DNA of 64,000 bases from Actinoallomurus soli. GTDB taxonomy: Bacteria > Actinomycetota > Actinomycetes > Streptosporangiales > Streptosporangiaceae. The position numbers and the translations under genes are program-made. Position 1 is the stretch's first letter; every line of letters starts with the position of its first letter. The notes under the pieces were generated by a model. The model saw only the letters and a program-made list of their open reading frames with translations, made no database searches and had not been told where the DNA came from. Shown in pieces: positions 1 through 10,179 of this stretch. The DNA is taken from positions 248,001-312,000 of the forward strand of contig NZ_JAMXMV010000009.1 of assembly GCF_024055715.1 (NCBI RefSeq), written 5' to 3'.

Positions 1-1
1 G

Positions 2-3000
2 AAGATCACCCAGATCGGCGAGTCGACCGGCCACTACCGCGTCACCCGGCACTCGCTCAACCCGTACGGCGGGGTACTGCCGGTCACCGGTTTCAACGAG
101 ACCCGGTACCGCGTCGAGATGCCGGACGGCAGTGTCCATGACGTCACCGCCCGAGAGGACTTCCAGAAGGTCGAGCTGCGCAGCCCGACGGAGATGCTCC
201 GCTACTCGGGGAGCCTCGCGGGCGGGCCCTTCACCGACCTGTTCGGCACGTTCCCGATCTGGAGCCGGTCCATCGACCTGTTCGACGGGGACCCGAACAA
301 GGGTTACAACATCCTCCTCATCCCTCGCACGTACGCCGCGATGGAGACCGGCCTCCTGCTTCCGGGAAGCGATGACGTCCATCGACTCAACGGCAAGATC
401 GACGTCGACGTGCGGACCGTACGGCCCTCTGCTCATGGCCGGTACGTCCTACCGAAGGCCTGGTCCCACTCCGAGCCCGTGACGTCCAAGGGGTTGATCG
501 CGGACAGCCCCGGACCGAGGATGGCACCCCAACACAAGTACGACCTCGGAGTCGGACTGCTCCTGGTCTTCCCGATCATGTACAAGGGCATTCAGGTCGC
601 CGCGGTCGGCGGGGTACTGCAGTTCCAGTACACGAACGAGAACAAGGCGCAGTTGAAGACGGCAGGGCTGAGCCGTCGCCAAGCGCTGCGAATGCTCGCC
701 GCCGGCCGGTTCGACGAGAAGGAGCACGGCGTCAGCCGGGAGTTCGTTCTGTCCATGTTCTTCTCCATGGGCGGGCAGAACCCCTTCGTACCGCAGCCGA
801 GCCGATTGAGCTCCATCTTCGGTGGGTTCAATCTGTCGGGCGTCCCGCTGGCGTACGTGGCGGGACGGTCGGTCGGCTCGGCACCGGACGTCGTCGACCG
901 GATCCTCATGAAGGCGCCCTGGGTCGGCAGGCGGATACGCGCGAACATGGAGGCCGCCACCCGTGCCGCCCGCACCGAGATCCGCCGCCTGGCGCGTGCG
1001 CGAGTCGCCGACGAAGAACGCGCCGAGCTATGGCTTCCCGGTCTGCGGATCGACGGACGCGTGCGCCTGTCCCCGCCCGTTCTCGACCACCTGCGGAAGC
1101 TCGCGGACGATGGGCATGCCGTACGGGTGGGGCGCCGCTACGGCACCGCCACCGCCCCTGAGGTGCTGATCGACGGTCGCGAGTACGGTATCCACCGCCC
1201 GGAGAGCGGTGACCCGGACCATGCCGCCACCGGGCTCAAGCGGGCGTACGACCGGCTGGTCGCCGCACCGAGCCACATCGAGGAACTGCCCGTCGAAGGC
1301 ATGATCGTGGACCTGAGTCACGTCCCGGCCTCCGCCAACGTCCAGCAGGTGACCACCCGTCTCAGCGCGCTGGCCGGAACGGCGGGAATGCCCGAAGCGG
1401 TCATCATCGTCGGCCCTGGCGGACTGTCCCTGGCCAAGCGGCTCGCCGCCGGCCTGCTGGCCGAGGTCGAGCAGGCCGCAGGCGTGCCGGACGGTCTCGT
1501 GGAGTCGCTGAAGGAGATCACCCGAGCGCTGGAGGCTTCCTCCGAGGCCGGGGCGGCGCTCACGGCGAGGGCGCTCACCACTGTCCTGCAGCGGCTGACC
1601 GCGGACGCCCAGGGGCGGCCCACGGACCAGGCGTGGTCTCAGAACCGGGACGTGCTGAAGAGCTCGTTGAAGGGCATCGGCACGCTCCGCTCCTCCACTG
1701 AGCCGTCACGGCCGGACATCCGAGCCCAGGGCGGTCTGGGCGAGGAGTGGAAGCCCGCCCTCCACTTCGAAAAGCCGCGGCAGGAGCTCGCCCGGGAGCA
1801 GGAGTCCGTCCGGACGGAGCCGGACCCGCCGGTCAAGCGGGCGCCCGAGCGGTCCTCGGCCGAGGTCGTGCCGGCCGAGGTCGCCGAGGTCATCCGGAAG
1901 GAGGCCGCCAAGCTCGTCGAGCAGGCCCGGCGGCGGATCGCCGAGGCTTCGGCGGACGGATCGATCACTCAGGACCGGGCCGCGGAAGCGGCCGACCTGA
2001 TCCGCCGGGTCGAGCGCCTCGTCCTGAGCGGTCCGGGAGCGGTCCGGGCGGAGGCGGTCAGGTCACACGCCGACGCCGTCGGCCTGCTGCGCGAGCACTT
2101 GGCCGCGCTGCCCTCGCCGCGCTCACGGCTGCGTACCGCCTCCATCGCGTCGGCCCGTACCCGGACCCGGTCCGCCGGGGAGGGCGCACAGGCCGGCGGG
2201 CGGCTCCGCACGCGGGCCTACAGGACCAGCGCACCTGAGGACCGCCCTCTCGGGAACGACGTGTCGTCCGCCCCGCAGGGCGAGGGCGTCGATCTGCGGC
2301 CACAGCGTACGGTCGACGCGCTGGCCGTCGACTTCACGGATCCGCGCAACGAACGGCCCGCCACGATCGGCGACGTGCGGGTTCTGGGAGGACGTGACTT
2401 CGTCACCGGCGCGTCCTTCCGCCGAGGGGCCGAGGTGAGTGCCCTGCCGCTCACGCCCGCGGAGTGGAAATGGGTGCTCACCGTCATGCGGGACCGCCTC
2501 TACGACAACCAGGGGCTGGAGCATGGCGTCCTGTACCACCCGGCGACTGACACGGAACCGGCGCAGATCGCCATCGCTTCGGGCGGCCCGGCGGGCATCA
2601 CACCGCCGCCGGGGTGGCTGGTGCTCATGCACAGCCACCCCTATGGCCAGGCGGCCGGAAACGGTCCCTCCATCTCCGACTTCCTCGCCCTGCAGCACAC
2701 GCCGTACTCCCATACCTACCTGCTGGAGCATGCTTCGCGAGATCTCGGCCGGCCCGCTCGGATCCACGTCATCCGCCGCGACGGAACCTCCGAAGTGATC
2801 GACCAGCGGCAGATCGCGATCCCGGAGATGGACCCGGAGTACGCGGAGGCGCTGTTCGACGCCGAGCATCTCGGCGACGCTCACACGGCCGTCGACACGG
2901 CGCTCGACGGCCTGGAGACACGGCCACCCGGCACGCCCGTGTCCGGCGAGCTGTCCAAGCTCCTCCGCAACGCCCTCGCCTACAGCACCGACGTCGGACC

Positions 3001-3547
3001 ACACGACCTCGACGCCGGCATCCTCCGGCGAGTCCGCCTCGGCGGCGGTCCCGACGAGGCGGACCTCCCGGCGATCCACGAACACCTCGATGCCGCCCTG
3101 GAGGCCATCCTCCGCGCCGTCGGCGGGAACAGGGCCCGGCTCCGCCTGCTCGACCCCGCGCGCCGCTCCGACACCCTCAACGCCCGCGCCTACCTGCGCT
3201 GGCTCTCCCGCCGGGAACGACCGCCGCGGCTCCTCGACGACGCGGTGGGCATCGACGGACGCACCGGCAGGACCACCTACCACGATCAGTTCAAAGCGAT
3301 CATCCGGCGTGCCGTCAAGGCCGCCGTCGATGACCTGCCCGCAGACGCGACCGCCGCGAAACTGCGGGACGACCTGCTCAACTGGCGCGAGCACGACCTC
3401 CTGCTCGACGCCATGCGGCGCGCCGTCCCGGCCGCCGAAGAAGATCTCATCCAGAGGCTCCTGGACGCGCTCGACGCTCACGACCGCATGCGCGACGCCG
3501 CCAGGACGGCTGCCGGACGGCCGGAGGCCGGGAAAGGCGATCGATGA
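2..3547 (+). CDS. Large JAMM/MPN-motif protein, 5' end outside window
   Basis: The frame is open to the first base of the window, so only the last 1181 residues are visible. About residue 877 there is a JAMM-type signature, HSHP followed by seven residues, then S, two residues and D (around nt 2630-2672), as in Zn-dependent MPN/JAB isopeptidases. Ahead of it lie an Ala/Glu/Arg-rich helical stretch (nt 1870-2130) and a hydrophobic patch near nt 560-620. The 300 residues after the motif are helical, charged and match no family I recognise. The stop overlaps the next start (ATGA), so the two are probably co-translated. Large proteins with embedded JAB domains occur among actinobacterial polymorphic or secreted effectors and in ubiquitin-like systems; no ubiquitin-like or E1 gene is nearby. 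A secreted effector is my inference; catalytic activity is plausible because all motif residues are intact. Confidence 0.75.
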   Translation, partial: KITQIGESTGHYRVTRHSLNPYGGVLPVTGFNETRYRVEMPDGSVHDVTAREDFQKVELRSPTEMLRYSGSLAGGPFTDLFGTFPIWSRSIDLFDGDPNKGYNILLIPRTYAAMETGLLLPGSDDVHRLNGKIDVDVRTVRPSAHGRYVLPKAWSHSEPVTSKGLIADSPGPRMAPQHKYDLGVGLLLVFPIMYKGIQVAAVGGVLQFQYTNENKAQLKTAGLSRRQALRMLAAGRFDEKEHGVSREFVLSMFFSMGGQNPFVPQPSRLSSIFGGFNLSGVPLAYVAGRSVGSAPDVVDRILMKAPWVGRRIRANMEAATRAARTEIRRLARARVADEERAELWLPGLRIDGRVRLSPPVLDHLRKLADDGHAVRVGRRYGTATAPEVLIDGREYGIHRPESGDPDHAATGLKRAYDRLVAAPSHIEELPVEGMIVDLSHVPASANVQQVTTRLSALAGTAGMPEAVIIVGPGGLSLAKRLAAGLLAEVEQAAGVPDGLVESLKEITRALEASSEAGAALTARALTTVLQRLTADAQGRPTDQAWSQNRDVLKSSLKGIGTLRSSTEPSRPDIRAQGGLGEEWKPALHFEKPRQELAREQESVRTEPDPPVKRAPERSSAEVVPAEVAEVIRKEAAKLVEQARRRIAEASADGSITQDRAAEAADLIRRVERLVLSGPGAVRAEAVRSHADAVGLLREHLAALPSPRSRLRTASIASARTRTRSAGEGAQAGGRLRTRAYRTSAPEDRPLGNDVSSAPQGEGVDLRPQRTVDALAVDFTDPRNERPATIGDVRVLGGRDFVTGASFRRGAEVSALPLTPAEWKWVLTVMRDRLYDNQGLEHGVLYHPATDTEPAQIAIASGGPAGITPPPGWLVLMHSHPYGQAAGNGPSISDFLALQHTPYSHTYLLEHASRDLGRPARIHVIRRDGTSEVIDQRQIAIPEMDPEYAEALFDAEHLGDAHTAVDTALDGLETRPPGTPVSGELSKLLRNALAYSTDVGPHDLDAGILRRVRLGGGPDEADLPAIHEHLDAALEAILRAVGGNRARLRLLDPARRSDTLNARAYLRWLSRRERPPRLLDDAVGIDGRTGRTTYHDQFKAIIRRAVKAAVDDLPADATAAKLRDDLLNWREHDLLLDAMRRAVPAAEEDLIQRLLDALDAHDRMRDAARTAAGRPEAGKGDR

Positions 3548-5706
3548 CCGATCTGTACGGCCGCGAGGCCGCCGATAACGCCGGAAAGCGCACGCTTCGC
3601 GTCGAGCGCGGCGTGTGGGACGGGTTCGCGTCGATCGGCGAGGCCCTGGACGCGGCCGTGGACGACGACCTGCTGACGATCGCCCAGGGCACGTACGTGG
3701 AGAATCTCACCGTCACCAAGAACGTGACGATCGAGGGTGAGGGCCCGGTCGTCGTGCAGTCGCACCGTGGTGTCACGCTGGCGATGTCGGCCGCGGCCGC
3801 CACGGTGCGGGGGCTGACCATCCGGGGCGGCGACGCCGCCGAACCGGCGCTGCGCCTGGACGCCGGTGACAGCCTGATCGATTCGTGCGAGGTCCATGCC
3901 GAGCACGCGGGCGGGGTCACCGTCATCGGCGGGGATCCGCTGATCCGCGACTGCCGGGTGACATCGGCGGGCTTCGGCGTCAGCGTGCGTGACGGCGCGC
4001 GCGGGCGGGTCGAGCGGTGTGAGATCAGCGGGCGGCGCGGCGGGATCCTCGTCACGAGCGCGGCCGATCCGACCGTGACCGGATGCGCGATCGTCCGCCC
4101 CGACGGCAACGGGATCTACGTGACGAGCGGCGGGCACGGCGGCTTCGACGACTGCACGGTGAGCGCGGCCGGGCAGCCGGCGGTGGCCGTCGACCGCGGC
4201 GCCGACCCGGTCATGCGGCGTATCAGGATCTCCGGCGGCGACAGCTACGGCTTCTGGATCGATGAGGACGCGACCGGGCTGCTGGAGAACTGTGAGGTAC
4301 GCGGCACGCGAGGGCACGGCGTCCACGTGACGGGCCGCGCGGATCCGATGGTCCGCTCCCTCACGGTCGAAGGCGCTCAGGGCGCCGGCATCCGGGTGAG
4401 CGGCGGCAGGGGCACGTTCGAGGACTGTCTCGTCCGGACCGGTGGCGCCGACGGCGTGGCCGTCGACGCAGGCGGCAGCCCGGCGCTGCGCCGCGTCATC
4501 GTCAGCGACGTCGCCGGTCACGGCATCGCGGTCGAGGAGGCGAGCGGTTCGTTCGACGAGTGCGTGGTGTCCCGTAACGGGATCGGCCACGCCGGGATCC
4601 GCGTCGGCCGGGGCGCGGCACCCTACTTCCGGCGCTGCACGGTCTCCCACGTTCCCGGCGAGGGCGTCCGCGCGGACCCGGAGGCCGCGGCGGCCCTGGA
4701 GGACTGCCTGATCAACGAGACGAAGGGCACGCCGATCGGCGTCCTCGGCGGCACCGACGGCGACGGCCGCTACACCCTGACGCTCGGGGTCGCGGAGCGC
4801 ACCGCCGCGGCCGGCACCGTCGCGCCGGCCGGCCTCGGCGCGACCTCGGCCACCGTTCCGGCCGCCGAGGGCGGCGGGCGGCGGGACCGGTCCGGGCCGG
4901 TCACCGCCGACGATCTCGACGACCTGCTCGCGGAACTCGACGAGCTCATCGGTCTCGCCCGGGCGAAGCAGGAGGTCGGAGACCTCGTCACGTTGACGCT
5001 CGTCGCCAAGCAGCGGGAGCGGGCCGGCCTGCCGCCGCCGCCGCTCAGCCGGCACCTGGTGTTCGCCGGCAGCCCCGGCACCGGCAAGACCACCGTGGCA
5101 CGCATGTACGGGAGGATCCTCGCCGCGCTCGGCGTCCTGGCCAAGGGCCACCTCGTCGAGGTCAGCCGCGTCGACCTGGTCGGGGAGTACGTCGGGCACA
5201 CCGCGCCCAAGACGCAGGCGGCGTTCGACAAGGCGCGCGGGGGCGTGCTGTTCATCGATGAGGCGTACCTGCTCTCCTCCGGCTCCGACGACTTCGGGCG
5301 AGAGGCGATCGGAACGCTGGTCAAGCTGATGGAGGACCACCGCGACGAGGTCATCGTCATCGTCGCCGGCTACCCGGACGAGATGGACCGGTTCCTGGCC
5401 GTCAACCCCGGTCTGGCGTCGCGGTTCACCCGCACGATCACCTTCGAGGACTACTCCTCCGAAGAACTCGTCACGATCGTCGGCGAACAGGCCGGGAAGC
5501 TGCACTACGAGCTGTCCGAGGACACCGAACAGGTCCTGCTCGACCACTTCGCGGCCATCCCGCGCGACCGTCACTTCGGCAACGGCCGTACGGCACGGGT
5601 CGTGCTGGAGGAGATGATCCAGCGGCAGGCGCGGCGGCTGTCGGCGGTGGCCGAACCGACGCGGGACCAGCTCGTCCGGCTCATACCGGAGGACCTCGGC
5701 TCCTGA
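3544..5706 (+). CDS. Beta-helix / AAA+ ATPase fusion (EccA/CbbX/SpoVK-like ATPase)
   Basis: 720 residues. The first ~400 are tandem parallel beta-helix repeats of about 23 residues (recurring G-x-GV/GI-x-V and C-x-V-x-G patterns), like pectate-lyase-fold carbohydrate-binding or scaffold domains. After a short Ala/Gly linker comes a CbbX/EccA-type AAA+ module with Walker A GSPGTGKTT (~residue 510), Walker B VLFIDEAYLL (~570), sensor-1 region IVAGYPDEM and an arginine-finger region NPGLASRF. Type VII secretion EccA ATPases carry the same AAA module, but normally behind a TPR domain, so this one has a swapped N-terminus. It overlaps the upstream gene by 4 bp. It probably remodels or delivers the upstream protein or another client; that role is inferred. 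Confidence 0.85.
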   Translation: MTDLYGREAADNAGKRTLRVERGVWDGFASIGEALDAAVDDDLLTIAQGTYVENLTVTKNVTIEGEGPVVVQSHRGVTLAMSAAAATVRGLTIRGGDAAEPALRLDAGDSLIDSCEVHAEHAGGVTVIGGDPLIRDCRVTSAGFGVSVRDGARGRVERCEISGRRGGILVTSAADPTVTGCAIVRPDGNGIYVTSGGHGGFDDCTVSAAGQPAVAVDRGADPVMRRIRISGGDSYGFWIDEDATGLLENCEVRGTRGHGVHVTGRADPMVRSLTVEGAQGAGIRVSGGRGTFEDCLVRTGGADGVAVDAGGSPALRRVIVSDVAGHGIAVEEASGSFDECVVSRNGIGHAGIRVGRGAAPYFRRCTVSHVPGEGVRADPEAAAALEDCLINETKGTPIGVLGGTDGDGRYTLTLGVAERTAAAGTVAPAGLGATSATVPAAEGGGRRDRSGPVTADDLDDLLAELDELIGLARAKQEVGDLVTLTLVAKQRERAGLPPPPLSRHLVFAGSPGTGKTTVARMYGRILAALGVLAKGHLVEVSRVDLVGEYVGHTAPKTQAAFDKARGGVLFIDEAYLLSSGSDDFGREAIGTLVKLMEDHRDEVIVIVAGYPDEMDRFLAVNPGLASRFTRTITFEDYSSEELVTIVGEQAGKLHYELSEDTEQVLLDHFAAIPRDRHFGNGRTARVVLEEMIQRQARRLSAVAEPTRDQLVRLIPEDLGS

Positions 5707-5819
5707 CGACGGCCGTCCGCGGGGGTGTGCGAAACGGGTGATCGGAACGCGCACCCGCCGAGACGAGAATTCGGCGCAGACGTTACCGCTCCGCATCATC
5801 GATCCTCGCGAGGAGACGG

Positions 5820-7946
5820 ATGGCTGCGCTCGGCCATGACAAGATGCCGGTCCCGCTCCGGCGCCTGTTCGGCGCGGTGACCGGAGGCCCGGCACCGGGC
5901 CGCGCGGTCGCCGGCGGCCTGGTGATCACACTGTTGCTGGCGGCGCTCGCGTTCGCCGCCGGCAGAGGCGTCGTCGCGGCCTCGTACCGTACGCGGGCCG
6001 GCAACGCGTGGCTGGGGACGACGCCACGCGGGTCGGTGACGCTGGTCGACGGCACGAGCGGGCGCCCGTCCGCGGAGATCGTGCTGCCCGGCACGGCGGG
6101 GCACCGGCTGCAGATCAGCCAGGACGGCGACCACATCCTCGTGTACGACCCGAGCACCGGCGTCCTGACGAAGATCGACTCTGGCCGGCTCACCGCGGGC
6201 CCGGCCCGCGCCACCGTGCCCGGTGTCCGGCTCGTGGCCGGGCCGAAGGCGGCCTATCTCGTCGACTACGACGCGGGCACGGCGCAGCGCATCGACCTGT
6301 CGACGCTGCAGAACGTCGGCCCGTCGATCCGCGTCCCGGGGCGCCTCGGCACCGCGGGGGTGGACGCCCAGGGGACGCTGTGGCTGCCGCGCTCCGACGA
6401 CGGCACGGTCGTTCCCGTCACCCAGGCGGGCCCGGGCACCCCCGTCGACGTGGGCGGCCGCGGTTCCACCCTCGCGGTGTCGATCGTCAGCGGCCGGCCG
6501 GTCGTGGTCGACGCGACGAAGGGCCGGGTCAGCGTGGTCACCGGCACGGGCGTCGCCTGGGCGGCGACGCTGCCCGGAGCGGGTGGTGACGCGTCGCTGC
6601 TCGCCCCGGCGACACAGGCCAAGAGCCGCCTTCCGCTGGTCGACGCCGCGGCCGGCAGGCTCTTCGTCGTCGACGTCGACGCGCACGGCGTCCGGTCCGT
6701 ACCGCTGGACACCGGCGGGAACCCGCACCTCGACGCGCCGGTGGTGCACGGCGACGCCGTCTACGTCCCGGACGAGCACAGCGGCTCGGTGCTGGTCTAC
6801 TCGATGCGGCACGACCGGTGGGAGCCGTCCTTCCCCATCGGCGGCGCCCCCGGGCAGATCGACACGGTCACGCAGGACGACGCGATCTACTTCAACGACA
6901 CCCAGGGGTCGCACGCGGTCGTCGTCGGCGGCGACGGCACTCCCCGGCCGGTCGACAAGTACTCCCCCGGCCGGCCCGGAGCGTCCAAGGTCCCATCGGC
7001 GCCGACGCTGCCCGGCGACGTTCCGAAGAGCGGTGTCCCGACACGACCGGCGACCGCACCCGGCGCGCCGCCGTCCGCACCGCCGACCGGCCCGAGCAGG
7101 ATCCCCGGCTCGGGCGGGACTCCCGGCCCCGGCGGGCGTCACCACGGTCGTCAGGGCGTCCCCCCGGCACCCGGCTCGCCGGACGCGACGCCGTCCGAAT
7201 CGGCACCGCCCCCGCCGGTGACGCCACCGGTGACGCCGCCCACCGGGCCGGTGACGCCCACCGGGCCGGTGACGCCGACCACTCCGCAGGAGACACCCAC
7301 CACCCCAGAAGAGACGCCGACCACTCCGCAGGAGACGCCGACCACGCCACCGGCGGCGCCCAGGCCGGGCACGCCGCGCGACGTGGCCGCCGCCGCACAG
7401 CCGGGCGGCTCGATCCGGGTGTCGTGGAGCCCGCCGGCCGACGCGCCGAAGGACGTCTCCTACACGGTCGCCTACGACGGTGGCGGCGGCTCGTCCGGCA
7501 GCGTCCAGACCACGAGCACGACGCTCACGATCGACGCGGCCCGGCTCGTCTTCCTGCGGTCGTACACGTTCACGGTGACGGCGCAGGACTCCGGCGGCGC
7601 GTCGGATCCGGCCACGGCGCAGGCCCGGTCGGGCGGCGACGGCAGGTCCTTCAGCGTGGACGTGTCCAAGACGCGGACCGACCCGGTCAATCCCTGCGTC
7701 GACCTGCCGAACTGCCGGGCGACGATGCGCCAGGCCCCCACCCACACGAGCGCCGCGACCGGGGAGGCGCCGCAGGGTTCGACCGTCACCGGCTTCTGTT
7801 ACAAGAGCGGGCAGTCGATCGGCGACGACGACGGCGTCCGCTCGACGGAGTGGGTCCTCATCGAGCACGGCGGCGATCGCGGCTACGTCAGCACGCTGTG
7901 GCTCGGTGGCGCGAACGCCTACCAGAGCGTCTGGCCCTGCCCATGA
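5820..7946 (+). CDS. Membrane-anchored propeller-like protein with Pro/Thr stalk and FN3 domain
   Basis: 708 residues; the start is set by GAGGAGACGG just before ATG. Residues ~30-55 form one transmembrane helix (GLVITLLLAALAFAAG). The outer part has repeated D-G/V-V-D strands typical of an NHL/YVTN-like propeller (~60-370), a Pro/Gly/Thr stalk (~380-515), a fibronectin type III domain (~518-605) and a Cys-containing C-terminal module (~620-708) that looks like an SH3-type cell-wall domain. It is probably an envelope-spanning sensor or scaffold. It sits in the same run as the AAA and MoxR genes. No enzymatic motif was seen. Confidence 0.75.
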   Translation: MAALGHDKMPVPLRRLFGAVTGGPAPGRAVAGGLVITLLLAALAFAAGRGVVAASYRTRAGNAWLGTTPRGSVTLVDGTSGRPSAEIVLPGTAGHRLQISQDGDHILVYDPSTGVLTKIDSGRLTAGPARATVPGVRLVAGPKAAYLVDYDAGTAQRIDLSTLQNVGPSIRVPGRLGTAGVDAQGTLWLPRSDDGTVVPVTQAGPGTPVDVGGRGSTLAVSIVSGRPVVVDATKGRVSVVTGTGVAWAATLPGAGGDASLLAPATQAKSRLPLVDAAAGRLFVVDVDAHGVRSVPLDTGGNPHLDAPVVHGDAVYVPDEHSGSVLVYSMRHDRWEPSFPIGGAPGQIDTVTQDDAIYFNDTQGSHAVVVGGDGTPRPVDKYSPGRPGASKVPSAPTLPGDVPKSGVPTRPATAPGAPPSAPPTGPSRIPGSGGTPGPGGRHHGRQGVPPAPGSPDATPSESAPPPPVTPPVTPPTGPVTPTGPVTPTTPQETPTTPEETPTTPQETPTTPPAAPRPGTPRDVAAAAQPGGSIRVSWSPPADAPKDVSYTVAYDGGGGSSGSVQTTSTTLTIDAARLVFLRSYTFTVTAQDSGGASDPATAQARSGGDGRSFSVDVSKTRTDPVNPCVDLPNCRATMRQAPTHTSAATGEAPQGSTVTGFCYKSGQSIGDDDGVRSTEWVLIEHGGDRGYVSTLWLGGANAYQSVWPCP
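7210..7355 (+). repeat. In-frame Pro/Thr tandem repeats in the stalk
   Basis: Short in-frame repeats encode TPPVTPP, GPVTPT (twice) and TPQETPT/TPEETPT units. They form the extended extracellular stalk of the membrane protein. Such arrays change copy number easily between strains. Confidence 0.75.
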
Positions 7947-8025
7947 CGCCCGCGATCGGACACCGGACCGCCGCGGCCCTCCAGGGGCCGTGGGCGGCGC
8001 ACCAGTGGAGGAGAGGGATCACCCC

Positions 8026-9000
8026 ATGACGATGACGGCACCGGCGCTTCCCGTTCCCGCCGAGCACTTCGCGCAGGCCTTCGCCGCGGTCGTGGACAAC
8101 GTCGGACGCGCGATCAAGGGCAAGCGCGAGGTCGTCGAGGCGGCGCTCGTCTGCCTCCTCGCCGAGGGCCATCTGCTCGTCGAGGACGTGCCCGGAGTCG
8201 GCAAGACGTCCATCGCGCGGGCGCTCGCGGCCTCGCTCGGCGTGCCCTCCGGGCGGATTCAGTTCACCCCTGACCTGCTCCCCTCGGACGTGACCGGCGT
8301 GTCCATCTACGACCAGGCCACGGGGGTGTTCGAGTTCCGGCCCGGCCCGGTGTTCTCCTCGATCGTCGTCGCGGACGAGATCAACCGCGCGTCGCCGAAG
8401 ACCCAGGCGGCCCTGCTGGAGGTCATGGAGGAACGCCACGTCACGGTCGACGGCGTCGCCCACGACGTACCCCGCCCGTTCATGGTGGTCGCCACCCAGA
8501 ACCCGGTCGAGATGGACGGCACCTATCCACTGCCCGAGGCGCAGCTCGACCGCTTCACCATGCGGATCTCCGTGGGCTATCCCGGCCACGCCGCCGAGAT
8601 GGAGGTGCTCAGGGCGCACTGTGAAGGCCGCACGACCGTCGGCGCGTCGGCGCTGACCAGCCCGTCCGCGGTCGGTGAGATGATCGAGGCGGCGCGCCGG
8701 GTCCACGTCGGCGACCCGCTCTACGACTACATCGTCCGGCTGATCGCCGGAACGCGTGCGCTGCCCGGCGTGCGTCTCGGGGCCAGCCCCCGGGCCGGGA
8801 TCGCGCTGCTGCGGGTCGCGCAGGCCCGCGCGGCCGCCGCCGGGCGTGACTACGCGACCCCGCAGGACGTCAAGGCACTGGCCGAACCGGTTCTGGCGCA
8901 CCGCGTGCTGCTGACCGCCGAGGCGCAGGTCGGCGGCCGTACGCCGCGGGAGGCCGTACACGCGGTGCTCGCCTCGACGCCGGTCCCGGATGGGAGCTGA
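8026..9000 (+). CDS. MoxR-family AAA+ ATPase
   Basis: 324 residues from the ATG at 8026, which follows GGAGAGG; an upstream ATG at 7906 lies inside the previous gene and has no comparable site. Walker [12 protein letters not shown] is near residue 58. Walker B plus the MoxR hallmark [20 protein letters not shown] is near 118, and the sensor region is VATQNPVE. MoxR ATPases act as chaperones that activate or insert metal-dependent or membrane partners, and are typically coupled to DUF58 and transglutaminase-like genes, exactly as here. The next gene starts 3 bp downstream. Confidence 0.95.
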   Translation: MTMTAPALPVPAEHFAQAFAAVVDNVGRAIKGKREVVEAALVCLLAEGHLLVEDVPGVGKTSIARALAASLGVPSGRIQFTPDLLPSDVTGVSIYDQATGVFEFRPGPVFSSIVVADEINRASPKTQAALLEVMEERHVTVDGVAHDVPRPFMVVATQNPVEMDGTYPLPEAQLDRFTMRISVGYPGHAAEMEVLRAHCEGRTTVGASALTSPSAVGEMIEAARRVHVGDPLYDYIVRLIAGTRALPGVRLGASPRAGIALLRVAQARAAAAGRDYATPQDVKALAEPVLAHRVLLTAEAQVGGRTPREAVHAVLASTPVPDGS

Positions 9001-9003
9001 ACC

Positions 9004-10179
9004 GTGCCGACGCGTCTGGGCGCCGCGATGCTGACGGCAGGACTGTGCTGCCTCATCGGCGGCTATCTGCTCGGCTACCCCCGGCTGGACGTGCTCGGCT
9101 GCGCCGCGCTGCTCGCGGTCGCCGCCGCCTGGGCCGCGGTGACCTGGCGTCCCTCGCTGGCGCTGTCCCGTGATCTGCACCCCGCCCACGTCACCCGCGG
9201 TGAGACCGCCGTCTGTGTGCTGACGGTGCGCAACACCGGCCGCCTGCCCGCCCCGCGCACGATCGTTCACGACCGGCTCGGGGACCACCGCCTGCCGCTC
9301 GAACTCCCGTTCCTGCGGCCCGGCGCCACGACCACGATCACCTACCGGCTGGACACGACCCGGCGGGGCGTCTTCGACGCCGGCCCGCTGCGCTGGGAAC
9401 GGCGCGACACCCTGGGACTGGCCGCCACGGCCCGCACGACCGGCGACGTACGGCGCGTTCACGTCCACCCGGCCACGCACCCGATGGCGATCGTCCCGTC
9501 CGGCCGGGTGCGCAACCCGGAAGGGCCCGTCGCCGACACGGTCCTGGCCGGCGGCGCGACCTTCCACCGGCTCCGCGAGTACGTTCCCGGCGACGACCTG
9601 CGGCAGGTGCACTGGAGGTCGAGCGCACGGGCCGGCACGCTCATGGTGCGGGAGAACGTCGACACCAGCCTTCCCGCGACGACCGTCCTGCTGGACGTCC
9701 ACCCGGACGCCTACGATGACGCCGCCTTCTTCGAGGAGGCCGTCGAGGTCGCCGCGTCCGCGCTGGTCGCCGCCGTACGGCTACGGTTCCCGGCCCGGTG
9801 CGTCGCGGGTGACACGACGATCGACGCGCGCGGCGGTGCCCGGGACGTCCTCGACCGGCTGGCCGCGCTGACCGCCGCGGCGGCTCCCCGGCTCCCGCAT
9901 CTCGCCGACACGCTGCCGCACCGCCGGACCGGCACCGCGCTGATCGCGGTCACCGGGCGGATCGACGCCGCCGACCTGGCCGCGCTGCGCCGCGTCGCGC
10001 CCTCCCACGACCGGACGGCGCTGGTGGTCCTGCGCCACGATCCGGCCGCCGCCGGGACATCCGACGGCGGCGCGGCGATCAGGCCGGGAGACGGCGGTAC
10101 GGGGCCGTCCGTGATCGCCGCCTCGAGCGCCGCCGAGGCGTGCGCCCGCTGGAACACGCTGATCGGAGCCGGACGGTGA
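9004..10179 (+). CDS. DUF58-domain membrane protein (MoxR partner)
   Basis: 391 residues, GTG start after GGGAGCTGAACC. Two hydrophobic N-terminal helices (residues ~5-60) anchor it. The DUF58 signature YVPGDDLRQVHWRSSARAGT lies near residue 195, followed by a vWA-like region. DUF58 proteins are obligate neighbours of MoxR ATPases in a conserved trio with transglutaminase-like proteins; their biochemical role is unsettled, probably cell-envelope assembly. Its stop overlaps the next GTG (GTGA). Confidence 0.93.
   Translation: MPTRLGAAMLTAGLCCLIGGYLLGYPRLDVLGCAALLAVAAAWAAVTWRPSLALSRDLHPAHVTRGETAVCVLTVRNTGRLPAPRTIVHDRLGDHRLPLELPFLRPGATTTITYRLDTTRRGVFDAGPLRWERRDTLGLAATARTTGDVRRVHVHPATHPMAIVPSGRVRNPEGPVADTVLAGGATFHRLREYVPGDDLRQVHWRSSARAGTLMVRENVDTSLPATTVLLDVHPDAYDDAAFFEEAVEVAASALVAAVRLRFPARCVAGDTTIDARGGARDVLDRLAALTAAAAPRLPHLADTLPHRRTGTALIAVTGRIDAADLAALRRVAPSHDRTALVVLRHDPAAAGTSDGGAAIRPGDGGTGPSVIAASSAAEACARWNTLIGAGR

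Noticed and set aside
7210-7355. CRISPR-like repeat array
   Set aside because: The repeats are in-frame Pro/Thr codons without spacers; no cas genes are present.
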